NCBI GenBank assembly: GCA_024741835.1
Contig: JAENRP010000116.1
Coordinates: 47,588 to 111,587 of the forward strand
Length of the DNA stretch: 64,000 nt
Direction of reading: 5' to 3'
DNA from: Diplocarpon mali
Lineage: Eukaryota > Ascomycota > Leotiomycetes > Helotiales > Drepanopezizaceae
Shown here: positions 45,821-57,161 of the stretch, one piece after another
How positions within the stretch are numbered: the first letter of the stretch is position 1
Layout: each line of letters begins with the position of its first letter
Program-made: the position numbers and the translations under genes
Notes under the pieces: generated by a model
Told to the model about the DNA's origin: nothing
Databases searched by the model: none
The model's input: only the letters and a program-made list of their open reading frames with translations

Positions 45821-48409
45821 AACACTTTTTATTGCCCCTGGCAGGATGGATGGAAAGACGTGGTCCCCAGCGCGCTAGCGAGCGATGGGATTCCTGACGA
45901 CATGACAGGGGATGATGATATACGCTGATATGAGAATGTATCAAAAGCCATTTCTCTACGCCGGAAGTTGATGTGCCAGCCTAAGTCTCCTGGATCTTGG
46001 TGCGAGTGTTTTAAATTACCATCTAGATAAGACTTGTGAAGTACTCACAGCTTTCGTGATATATTTGACCAGATGGTCGACTAAGCTAGTGTATAAGTTT
46101 TGGATTCATAGCTGAGACTGAGAGCTTTCGGGACTGATGGAAAGATTGCCATCGACGGATCTTTTTTTCTTTCCCTCTGGTAGGACGGAATCCAAATCAG
46201 GTATCATGTAAATCTCGTTACTTGACTCATACTCGTATTTTCCCCATTCCCTGGTAGCGATAGCAATAACGGCCTAGGTATACCCGGGTCACAGCCGGGG
46301 GGCAAGGGTGTGCGGTGAGGTAGGGAGGCGGATGGATGGATTAACACCCTATTATTTGGCAATGAGCAATAGTTCGATGGATTTCTGGAGAACGTAGGTA
46401 GCTAACTGCCCCCTACTCCCTGCCATATATCACACCCCAAACCCACTCGTGGCAGTCGGCACAAATGATTAGCTTCAGCTACCCTCCAAAGAACGAGACG
46501 TTTCCGCCAAAGCCTGCGGTTTCGGGGTAGGAAAAAACTTGGATGGCTGACCGATCGACTGTGGTGGGAAACTCGGCGTCTAATTAACCACCGAATGGTC
46601 AGTAGGGTCCTTACGAGGGGTTGCGGACTGCAGTACATGGTTAAGTGTTGTTCGTATCTATGGAAAGTCATGCTCGCTTAAGCGTGAGGTCAACGAGACA
46701 CCATGCCTCAGACCTGAACCATCTGATACCCTCCCTTTTCTGTTCGCCTGTTCGCATTTTCGCTCTTGGGAATTGGCTGCGAGAGCTGATTCCCTGCTCC
46801 GTGGATGGCCCGAGGTCCAGATTGGATGATCTGACGGCCGCACAGGCGCGGCTGGAGCTTGGATCGGATGTTGCCGGGCGTGGTTTTCGAGCCGTATCAC
46901 GGATTAGACATTTACTAAGCAAGGAGGGAAGTTTGAAAAAGTAATAAGATCTGTTGTAGGAGTCTGAGGCTGTGGGCCTCTGAACTTTGCTTTTTTGTCT
47001 GGAATTCTCTATTGGCTATTTATACGTTTTGATGGACTTGGTACTAGCCGGCCCAAAATCAATATCGAAGTAATACAGAAAGCTGGGAGAAAATTAGGTT
47101 ATACAATGCGACACGTATGTAAATGCTCATATTCTCTTCAAGTAGCTCGTGTCGAGTGAAATCATATGAGTTTCGCCTGGCAAGAAACGACCGAGCTCGC
47201 ATGTATTACTCGTGGGAACCTTTCGAGACGTTAGAGGCAGGAAATAGTGGTGTCCTATGTTTCGCTGACATAGCCTATCATGTCAGCTAGTCAGCGCTGT
47301 TCCTATGGTTATCGCCTTACTTTATAGCAGCTTGAATACACAGACATTCAGATCCGAATACGAGAGCCTGTTAGGCGCCGGAATTTTGTTTTCGCACTCA
47401 TCTAAGAATGAGTGGCGGCCCAGACAAGCGCGTGCTCTACTCGATGACAATAACATATCACCACTTCTTGGGCGAGTTTCAAGTATACTAATCTAGTACA
47501 TCTACTAGTATGAGTTGACGCAAAGGGGAAGCAGCTTGCGCAAAACGAAAGCGAGCTTAAGGGTAGGTGTTTTGCGTGAAGGCGTATATTACCGGTTAGT
47601 AGTACTGCCTGAGATTTCTTGACTATATGCGGATTGTAAGTGCCCGTGAGCTTAAACATATATGCTTACAGCTGCTATCAGTTATTTTAGAAATATAGTG
47701 GTCGAGGTCACATGTCAGGCATATGATGAGAGTGAAGGAGGAGAGTTAATCTCAGGGACACGTGATAGTCTGGCATGGGCTGCCCTCGAGTATTTATCCC
47801 TCTCTCTCTCTCTCTTAGGTAGATCAAAAACCAACCAGAAAACTCAATCATACCTTTTTAGTGCGCACCTTCTTCAACCAACAGTCATCTTGTATGGTCT
47901 TCTATTATCAATCTTACAAGGATATCTACGATACCTACCCCACGTAATCTGACGGCATCTTATCTCTTTTACTTTCTGAACTCTACAGTTCTTATATTTT
48001 AGTTCTCCCCTTTCTTGAATAGTAATAGTATAGCACTTGAGGTAATTTGAATGCAATCACGAGTAGTACTTCCAAAGAATTAATACTTTGCTGTACTGCC
48101 TTGCTTGATAGACTTGCCCAGTATAGGTAGTCATTATCTTCACCGCTCGTACCTTTTAAGCAGCTAACAAGAGGGGCTTATTTAACAAGCTTATATACAT
48201 TTTTTAAACACATTGACTCGACTCAGATAGGTATCTATGTGAAAGGAAAAGAACCAGCTCTATTATATTACAAAGCTTGCAAGCTTGCTATGATCAACAC
48301 CAGCTATTCTTCGGAGCTTACGACAGCCGCTGAGCCGCCTACTCACTCTCTAGCAAGAAAAAAGAACACGAAATCTTAACGCGCCGTTGAATATCCGGTA
48401 TCAAGCCCT
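45821..48409. other. 2.6-kb gene-free stretch
   Basis: Increasingly rich in A+T toward the right. The only ORF with some protein character is the end of 46645-46944 plus (ARLELGSDVAGRGFRAVSRI then RHLLSKEGSLKK), without upstream support. A (CT)n tract is at 47800-47814. No MITE copy was found here. Confidence 0.4.
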
Positions 48410-49376
48410 CTAAGACAAGTTCTGATTGATCCAGTAGATGAGGTTTCCAATACGGGTGAAGACAGCAGGGAATTCAGAAGCACAGCCGCCAGTCCAGCTA
48501 ACAAGACCAATCAGGACACCTAATCAGGTTGTTAGCATATATTCTGCAATAGCGAAACTCCAAGGAACGATTGAATCTTTGAAAAGAAAGTCAAGGGATG
48601 GTCAACTAACCAGTTCTATCAATGATTAATGGTCCCCCAGAATCGCCCTTGCAGGCGCCCCTGTCAGATTCGGTCGCGCAAAACATGTCAGTGGTAACGG
48701 TAGGCATCTTAGCCCCCTGGTATTTAGCGTTGCAGTCTACGCGATCGACGATTTTGATATCGGCGAACTGGAGGGCATTGGGGATGGTGATATCTTCCGC
48801 CTTAATAGACCCCCAGCCAGATACAATAGTGACCTCGTCTACTGGGGGATCACTGCCCTGCTCTGGGAGTATAGCGAACTTGATACTGTCACTCTCTGTA
48901 ACGGGTGTGATAAGGGTCCAGAGTGCGATGTCTCTGTTAATAGTATCCATATTGAAGTCTGGGTTCGCAATAATCTTAGAGACACCAACGAGGATGCCCC
49001 CGGTGTGGTAGAACTGCTCAGCGTTAGTGAGAGTGACAGGGAAAATTGTGGCTGGAAGTTGTTCGACTTACATTAGAACCGAGCCGGACCCATACTTCAG
49101 ACTCCTTGTACTTTTCAGAGCAGTGGGCAGCGGTCAGAATAGTGTTGCTATTAAGGAGAACACCGCCACAAAACAACTGGTCATCATGAAGAAGAGCCGC
49201 TTGGAAGGGAAATTGATTAGGTGCGGCGTCGCTACCACCGACGACTACGAAGGGTTAGCCCTGTTGTCGTACCTCTACAGAAGGTTGGACGTACTTTTCG
49301 AGACCTCAGAAAGAGGCACTGCCCTGGATAGGGCAGGGAAGAGCGCAAGGGCGAGGCCGGCAATGAGCCTGGTCAT
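48410..49376 (-). CDS. Secreted S1-family serine protease with altered specificity pocket, 255 aa, four exons
   Basis: Exons are 49376-49295, 49244-49072, 49013-48611 and 48519-48410 (768 nt). A signal peptide (MTRLIAGLALALFPALSRA) and a short propeptide lead to the IVGG activation site at residues 28-31. The catalytic triad is His68 (TAAHC), Asp113 (NRDIAL) and Ser210 (GDSGGP). The chymotrypsin-numbering pocket residues are Gly204 (position 189), Thr229 (216) and Ala238 (226). Trypsins have Asp/Gly/Gly, so cleavage after Arg or Lys is not expected; a narrowed, elastase-like pocket is inferred. The third acceptor is GAGCAG (NAGNAG), leaving one Gln uncertain. The gene stands alone in a TE-rich, A+T-rich area with no neighbour within 2.5 kb, consistent with an accessory, environment- or host-facing secreted enzyme. 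Confidence 0.88.
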
Positions 49377-50319
49377 GGAGAAGATGTGAAGTGGTCTGAG
49401 AATGGTTTGAAGCAACTTGAAAGCGGTGTGAAGTGAAGTGTCAGTGGTATGAAGGTATGGTGAAAATGGAGGAGATGAGGCTGATGGATAATTTTCTCAA
49501 GTCGGGATATAGATAGAGTTATATGCAGTGTCTATGCTAGCAAGTTTCCCAGACCCTCCCGCTCCTTTTGTATCTAGCCGCGACGTCTGCCGGATCGGTG
49601 CTCCGGCCCTGAAGTATAGATATATGAGAACTGCAGCTAGCTCCCCATCACTACCTTCTCCTTGGAGCTATTCTTGATCTACTTGGAATTATCAACTGAC
49701 ACTCATCCAAGACCAGGTTCTCTTCTGTTTATTCCATAGCCCTATCAAAAAAATCGAATAGTCTTCCATCAGACGATTCCCTGTTCGGTTATGACACTTC
49801 GCTTTGTTACATGGATTCTCATCACCTGGTAAACTTGACATACATTCATTCCCCGCAATCATTGTTTCTTGACTGTGGATCAACCAAGTAAATATTGATG
49901 GACATTGGAGAAGCAGCCAATCAATGGCTTGATATGAGCGGCTAAAGGCTTTTGAGTTTTGGAGAGGGAGCTCGTCATACTACACAGCCTGTATCGATCG
50001 GCAAAAATAGAGTGAGTTTTACGAGACTTGAAACGCCGAGCGAGATTCTGCAAACCCTGCAAAGTCCTAATATGAAGTAAAGGGCACAAGGACCTACTGG
50101 GAGTCGTCCCGCTCCTAGAGAGTTTCAACAGATGCACCCCCTGGGTTTATACGACGTAGACTCCAGACAAGCATTTCCGTTTCGTAGGTACTTCGCTGGT
50201 ATACTAATGTTAGAGTCAGCACAGACCTTGGGTGTATTTCTTTAACAGTTCACGTAACTGACCCTGGAGTGCGGTTACCGGTACCTGCGCAGTTATTGCA
50301 AGGCGGATACTAAGGTTAT

Positions 50320-50436
50320 TACTTTGTTGCAGGCCAAACACACATCATTTGAGAGTATTATTTGATATTGCAAACCTTAAATAAACCCCCCCCTAAATGA
50401 CCCGAATGTGGTTTTTGTCTGGCTCACGACAAAGTA
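50320..50436 (-). mobile_element. MITE copy 4 (~117 bp, clearest inverted repeats)
   Basis: The left end reads TACTTTGTTGCAGGCCAAAC and the right end, read inversely, TACTTTGTCGTGAGCCAGAC, so the termini pair for about 28 bp. Internally it has TTTGCAATATCAAATAATAC and a run of eight C/G. TA is at both ends. Orientation assigned by the internal G-run relative to copies 2, 3 and 5. Confidence 0.7.
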
Positions 50437-51334
50437 GGCCTAGTGGGAAACCGTAAAAGGGGTCACCAAGCATAGGGATCCTAGTAGGTACTTACCACCC
50501 TTGAGCACAAAGCATACACAGTATACAAGTACAAGTACTCTGGAGTACACGAATTTACTCGGGCCTGAGCAGCCCTATATGCGTCCTACAAACGATACAT
50601 GAACAACTGAATCGAAAAACCCTCTATTTCAGATGATTGTACTTCGTATAACTTTCGCAGCAAAACCTCCGGATTGACTGTTCTACAGCCCGTGGATTCC
50701 AGAAAAAGCTTTTTCAAAAACCCCCACCTCCTCCGAGTGGTCGGCGAAGTACTTAATTTCAAAGTGTCCACCCAAATACAAAAAAGTTGATCAGAAACAG
50801 CTTCGCCGAACCGATTGAGTGTGGTTTCAAAAACAACATGGCATTTCTCGCACTATCTTAGCTCCAACACAAGTACCAGACCAACTACCGGTATCTCAGT
50901 CGAGCCGATTGCAATGACGGAGATGTGAGCATAGGATACAGTGCGAATAGACCGGGTATTTTCGAGGCATGCTGATTGATCTGCTCCTGTATACGCACCG
51001 AGATGAGATGGAAAGGTGGAAGCTTGGGATTCACCGCAGGATTGCCGGCCTCGGTTAGGTGCTATACACAGTCCGACTCACCAGAACTAATACCATACAA
51101 TCTCAATGAAGTCGCGCGATTCGCTGCTTGCGAGCTGTCCGTCGTCTCGAAATAGAACATGTAGACTGTAACTGGTGGAAATGCTTACAAGGTCTCCTTT
51201 TCAATTTATTTCTTACTAGGGTTCTCTCCCAGCTCGGCAGACGAAAGAACTTGTTTACTTCGACTTAATCTAAAGAAATTTCTCCACGGCTTATGAATCT
51301 ATTATTACCAGTTGAATATATTGCTTTATCGTGC

Positions 51335-51450
51335 AACTTCGTCGCAGGCCAATCAAACACCACGTTGGCGTCATTGTCAGGGGGGCCAGAGTGTGGGTTT
51401 GCAAGATTGAAGTATACTTTCACATGGTGTCTGTTTGACTTGCGCAAAAT
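51335..51450 (+). mobile_element. MITE copy 5 (~116 bp)
   Basis: Left end ACTTCGTCGCAGGCCAATCA, then AACACCACGTTGGCGTCATT, a GGGGGG run, GGTTTGCAAGATTGAAGTAT and right end TGTCTGTTTGACTTGCGCAA, the imperfect inverse of the left. Closest to copy 3. Confidence 0.65.
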
Positions 51451-52559
51451 TAACAACTCCATTTCCAAGATGTTTTACATTCATGGCACAGTGATTATTA
51501 TTAGGTCGCGCAATTTCACCGAGTTTCGACAGTACCTGTTAAGTGGATTTTGCAGCTCGGTTGTCAAGCCTAGTAATACTATTATTAGAGTCAGCACAGA
51601 TCCTAGGAAATGGACAGTTCGTGAAAATCAAACTATACCAACAAAGCTCTCAACTCAGATTCCCAACGACGCAGTCATCGAGCTGAGAAGCTATATTCGG
51701 CTTTGTTTGATGGCAAAACGGGTCTATCCCAACCCAATACCTCTCGGACCAGGCTCCCTCATAGAAGCCAGATTATCGAACCTCTACTATGTAGGTCTAC
51801 CAATACTAAAGCGGTTATCAGGTTGGTTATAATCATTCTCTTACTATTTTACTGATAGTATAAACCAAGTTGTACCGTGTTGCAGCGGTGAAGTATTGCA
51901 AATTCTCAATTCCAGTGGTAATTATGGGGCGCGCCTAACTTCGGGAGGCAATAATACACTAAATACTTGTCTATACTACACTTTCTAGAGAAGTAGATAT
52001 CATAGCCAGGTAATCCTCTATTAGTAGTCTAACAGAATGCACGAGAAAGTGTGAGGTGCGAACGATGGTTGTTGGTTTTCTTGTATTCTAAGAGAGATGT
52101 TCTCTGAACTCGAGAATATCCAAGTGAGGGTACCTTGTCCTTGGCGCCTTGGCACTATATCATGTGACTAACATGTGATATGCATTCACCTGCAACAGAT
52201 ATTGTTAGTACCAATCAGTAGATCGCCTCTAGAGTATGAACTGAGGAAAGGATTGTCTCTAGATATTGAAATGGATCTCCAATGCTTTAAACGCCAAAGT
52301 AAGTACAGAATGTAGCAGAATTACAGTCTTACAACATTCTTAGAATGTATGCCGAATTGAACTAAGGGTCTCACTCCCCACCCCCCCTGCGACTGACGGG
52401 TTACAATACACCACAGCTGTACCACTGTACTGGCTTGCTCGCTCATACATACCATGGGATCTCAACTCAATTCTTAGTAGGGGCTTTCAGCTCAGCTCTA
52501 GAATGGGTTCCGGGCCCCGGTAATACTAGAGACCCTAAATCATGTACGAACTGTATTAG

Positions 52560-53075
52560 CCCCCCCTGAGTTCAGGATCCAGGAGCGTCTTGCTTCAGGG
52601 GCTCTCTGAATCTGGTGGTACTTAGTACAGGGTGGAAATATTCCACAATTCTAGACCGTGCACTCTAGATACTTGGCAATGCTGCTTTTATTCTTTTCTC
52701 TAGTATTTTGTATATAATCCTTTAGCTTTAATCACTACCTTACATCTCTCTAGCATTTCCCGAATCAATTCTCTAATTCTTTCAATTGTTATTAATTCCT
52801 ACGCTTCTTATACTACCTCTTATAGAAGTGTATCGTTTTAGAGTTTTTAGTATAGGTACACTTAATATAGAATCTATAGTAAAAGTGTTAATTTCTAATG
52901 TAAAGAGCGGCGAGTTAATATTATTATATGATTGGTAGTACCCCTTGATCAAGGCCCCTGTTAATAGAAACCTTTAGAATGGTGCACAGACTATGAATGT
53001 GGAATATTTTCAATATGTACCAAGTATGAATTCAGGAGGAATCAAGCTCCTAATCTCAGGGGGAAGTGGTATTGC
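52560..53075. mobile_element. Decayed inverted-repeat transposable element, ~515 bp, internally deleted
   Basis: Left arm about 52560-52663 and right arm about 52982-53075 are imperfect inverse copies. The inner parts match best: GTGCAC..AGA/TCTA..GAATGTGGAATATT against GTGGAATATTT in the inverse of the left arm. The outer parts share CTCAGGGGG / CCCCCTGAG ends. TA dinucleotides flank the inner arm segment at 52626-52627 and 53018-53019. The ~320-bp interior is very A+T-rich (CTTTAATCACTACCTTACAT and similar) and has no ORF. It fits a non-autonomous relative of a DNA transposon; superfamily is uncertain. Confidence 0.6.
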
Positions 53076-56051
53076 TTTGGTTACTAGCCCAGACATAATC
53101 AGAGATCAGTAGAATATCCGAGATCTAGTATATAGGGAGCCACAAGCTCGGAGTTAGATGTTGAGCAAATACCGTGGCCGATATCTCAGTATATTGGACT
53201 TGTCAATCTCATATACTGCAATCGAGCTTTCTTATGTGATATAACCATACATGCTGCTCAGGTAAGTAGGTGTATCGCAGATTGCTGTAGGTAGAAAAGC
53301 GTGGTAAGCGTATTAATAGTGAACATTAATTACCCCTTCTGCGTATTAAGGTATATACTGCCTTACTTTAGTAAGTTCAGTAGTATGACCTATAATAAAG
53401 CTAGCTGTTAGTTGCGCTAGAGCTTCTTCCGCACTGGATTTGTTCGTACAACTGAGCTTGATAACTGAGTTGCAAAATCCCTCTATTGTTTCATTATATT
53501 CGGTTCTTGGTGTCTTTTATGTGTTTGCCCAGGCATTTGCATTTGGACAGGGGTTTAAATCTTGACAGTGCAAGCGCCTTTTAATCGTCCTGTGACTCAC
53601 TACTGTTGATTACAGGTTCTCTGCATTACTTACATATAACCAAACGTGTCTTTACGTTTTCCGAGAAGCTGTGAAGTTTCGGTCTTTTATTTCTGGAGCT
53701 CTATCATTCATACTGCTGGATACCACAGCTTGATAGGGGCGAACTTTGGCGGGATAAACTTTGTTGGGATATAATTTGATAGGCAAGATCTTCGGGACGG
53801 GTGAACTTGGTGAGATGAGCTTTAGTAGGAAGTATGTAATATGAAAAGCTTGTCCAAATGATCTGCCAAGTGGTCGCATCAGTTCGCACTTGTGGTATGA
53901 CCGTTGTCAAAAAAATATTTTGCAGGCCTACTATCCTCCCACGAGTCGAATAAAAAGAGAAGAAAAAACAGTCTGATTAGAAGTTGCCCAAGATCATGGC
54001 TAACCTCTTTATACACCTCGGCTTTCAGGGTTATCCAGTATTCATGTAAGATTTCCCGAATTAGTGACTCTCTCATGGTCATCTCCGGAGACATTTAATT
54101 AGCAGACACTGCCGACGGCTGAATCCAGACTCGAAAAGGTGAATTCGATATTCCATCATGGCCGAGCCCTTACTGTAGAACGATGGGGGGTCAGTATTTC
54201 CTTCTCCGAGGTAGGGACTGCTCAGTGCAGATTTTGGTTCCTAACGAAGCACTAAACTAGTGTATACTCCAGGCTGCATTTGAAAGTCAGGGCTGAGAGT
54301 GGTAGGATACTACCAATGTAAGAATGTCAAGTGTCAAGCCGATAGTGCCGCAAAGGCCATCTTTTCAAGATGATCAGAGTAGCTTGATATTCAATGCTTA
54401 AGCACAGAAATACAGCACCCCAGGATCAACCTACACTCCTACTGTTTCAAGGCCTTGAAAGATTCTCTGTCAACAGGTCGGAAAGGCGGCAGAGGTGCAA
54501 AGCGGGTTTTGTTTACTTTGAAGCGAACTTCGCCCAAGCGACTCTGCTCTCGTAGACTGGGCGTCTCGGGTAATGACGCATTATGGGCTACTCAATGCTT
54601 AGACCATTTGTTCATGAAATAAGGGCTCTACACTTCGAGGACTGAGCAACAATCGGAACAAAAACGGCTGTGAGTAAGGAAAAACGTTCCTTATTGATGT
54701 TGTGTTTTACTTCTATTATGCTGCCAACTATGTTCAATTTCTGCTTGATTCGGCTCTGTAAATGCGCTTTTCTTTTACTCGGATGTTCGGAAACATAGCT
54801 GTTTTAAAATATTTTGTTTTCAATGACCATTGATGTTAAAACGTCCAGCAGGAAATGATCGCGTATCATTTTGATCTGGGTGATTCGGTGGTAGAGTATA
54901 ACCTTGGAGCCACTTGACCCAAGTCCCCTATCGCATGGCTTACAGATTGCCCTATCAAACGTGACCATACACGTATCCATACAGGAGGATTAATGCTCGT
55001 TGTAGGAACAACATCATCAGATTCTAGTATATAGAACTTCAGTCTTGGAAGAACTGATATAAGTTTTCATAGGCAAAAACGATAATAAGGATATGGATTA
55101 GTATTCAAAGTACTTAGAGATTTTCTCGCTGCTTCGATGGTCGCGGATATCCTCTGCTTTTCCCTCGATGATATAATTCACGCAGCTCAAGAGCAGCCTC
55201 AAGCCCACCCGCCAGCATCTAGCGCCAGATCACTGCTGCCGGTTGATATTCGCACGTTCACCTCTCTCCGGGCGTTAGGAATCAAAGTGTTTGCGTGCAA
55301 ATGTATCAGCCGTGATCTGTATAGTCGGCTTTACCATGAGCTGCTCAAAATCCAGAGCGTTGGCCTTGTTCCTAGCCACTGCGGAATGGAAGTCGGGCGT
55401 ATCGAGAAAGGAGCAGTAGCTATTGGCGCGTGGATCAGGGTATACTGACATACAGATCTAGTCAATTGAGCATTCTAAATATCCTACATACGATACAAGA
55501 TAAGTCGCCCCTATACATGTGAGGTTTATCATGAAGGTTTAACTGCCCGATACCCGCCCGACCGGCCTTCGAATTAGGGTAGCCACCCGACACCAGCCGG
55601 AGTGGCCATCCGTGAACAAGCCGGTAGGTCACATGGAGTAGAGTATGACAGTGGCCTTCACAGGGAGCAATGAACCCGATTCTGAGATCGTGGGATGACC
55701 CAGATGATACGTCCCTAGTCGATATGTTGTGACGGTCACCCAGTTAGTACTGTTGAAACCACGAGTAAGAACCTCTTTGAGACAACATTATGACAGATCG
55801 TAGGTCCGCATTATGATTCGGTTCAAAACAAGGCAAAGGAGCCTGAAAGAAAACCTGTGATTGCCCGTGTCTTCGGCGGCTGTGTACAATAACTTGAGGG
55901 GAATCGAACGTCAGGAGCTAATATGTCACTCAAGGACACTCATAAAATGCGACTTGGCCATTTGTGAGTGCTTCCACGGTCGTCTTGAACTTCTCCACAG
56001 ACCCTCTATCACTTCAACATAGATCCTGTCTTGCTTTCCCAGCACCCAACG

Positions 56052-57161
56052 ATGAATCGATCCACATCACCCACTCGCTCTGCAGGGTCTACTGTTAGCT
56101 CCAGCAGCTGGGATACTGCCAGAGCTTCCATAATCAGCAAGGAGGATGCACAGCCAAGTGCCGATATCAGAAATATCCCGTCTAATAGCTTTTACAAACG
56201 TAGCTCTAGGATTGAACGAGAGCTACAGAATCCAACGCCCACTAGCCCGTCTACATCTAATCACAACTACTCGACCTTTGCTAAAGCTCCATCCACATCC
56301 CGCTCTAAACCAAGAGCCTCTTCGCGCACTTCTTCCATCGCGTCAAGAGCGCCAACAAAAGCACCTCGCGCCTCCGCACGCACCCCGTCTCGAAGCAATG
56401 TTGGTCACCGCAATCCTCGGGGGGAATTTGCACCGATCTCAAGTTCCGAAGAGAAATCCTGACGCATGGCCCTACAGGATCTAAGCAAAAATTTCAACCT
56501 GCTATTGAGTCGCTTCTGCGCTAAAGCTTCAAGGATCCGAGTTTGCTAGAGGAAGCGTTGGGGAGTCCTGGTTCCGGTATAACGTGTGTAAAAGGAGTTA
56601 TCGACGATGCAAGGAGGAAGACAATGCCTTGTCGGTCGTAGGCAAAGAGATTGTGGAGTTGGTGACATCGGATCAGTGCTACAATTTCAGAATCGGTGAG
56701 TGTTACCCCTCTTCTTGAAGTCAATGTTGTTGTGAGAGTGCTGATGGCATCTCTGGCAGGCGACCAGAGAAAATTTGTCAACCGCCTCATAGGACGATGG
56801 AATCTATTCAAGGCTGGCAAGAATACCAAGATCGAGAGCTGGGCAAGAAATAAGTTACCGAAGAACATGATGGAGGGTAAGACAAGAAACCCTCTCAAGA
56901 CCTTAATAGCGGAAACGGGAACCGAGGATGCATCGAGAAAGATCGAGAGAGCTGTGAAGGCCACCACAAGGGCCGTGTCTTTCGATGGCGGGTTTGAAGC
57001 GGCAAGGAGAGCAATGGCCCAGCTTGGTTGACGATCAAGTTTGGGAGTGAGCAAGACCTTGGCACTTTGATAGATGTTGGATTCGGTGGTGAGGATATGG
57101 AAACCTACCGAGATGATGAGGATGACGAGAGTCTTATTTTTAAACATCTATTAAGATGAGA
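56052..57161 (+). pseudogene. Frameshifted relic of an unrecognised gene
   Basis: Coding-like pieces follow one another on the plus strand in different frames. They are a Ser/Arg-rich N-terminal part (from ATG 56052, MNRSTSPTRSAGSTVSS), then THGPTGSKQKFQPAIESLLR stopping at 56522, then GESWFRYNVCKRSYRRCKEE to ATCG at 56695. A perfect 64-nt intron (GTGAGT, CTGAT branch, GGCAG) follows, then GDQRKFVNRLIGRWNLFKAG to a stop at 57031. After another shift of frame comes KFGSEQDLGTLIDVGFGGED ending ESLIFKHLLR at about 57159. At least two frame shifts are needed to join them, while the intron and the charged coding style persist. It is either a young pseudogene or a gene with base-calling errors. Family not recognised. 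Confidence 0.4.

Larger units (their letters stand above)
49377..56051. other. 6.7-kb gene-poor, A+T-rich stretch with decayed mobile elements
   Basis: No gene is supported. It holds two MITE copies (50320-50436, 51335-51450) and a larger inverted-repeat element (52560-53075). Small ORFs (51293-51832, 53652-54094 minus, 55137-55448) have no recognised domain; the first overlaps a MITE copy. A CACCCCCC/TAGCCCCCCC-type C-rich run occurs at 52378-52388 and 52559-52567. The whole stretch looks like an accumulation site for old insertions. Confidence 0.5.

Noticed and set aside
51293..51832. 179-codon plus-strand ORF
   Set aside because: Begins inside MITE copy 5 and has no recognisable domain; chance opening.
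55137..55448. 103-codon plus-strand ORF
   Set aside because: Reads fairly like protein but has no domain, no splice support and no promoter signal; too weak to call.
55885..55925. tRNA-like box B (GTTCGATTCC on the minus strand)
   Set aside because: The flanking bases do not form a T-arm stem and no box A or acceptor stem is found at the right distance.
56521..57147. 208-codon hydrophobic minus-strand ORF
   Set aside because: Antisense to the frameshifted relic, whose plus strand has a well-formed intron and charged, protein-like segments.
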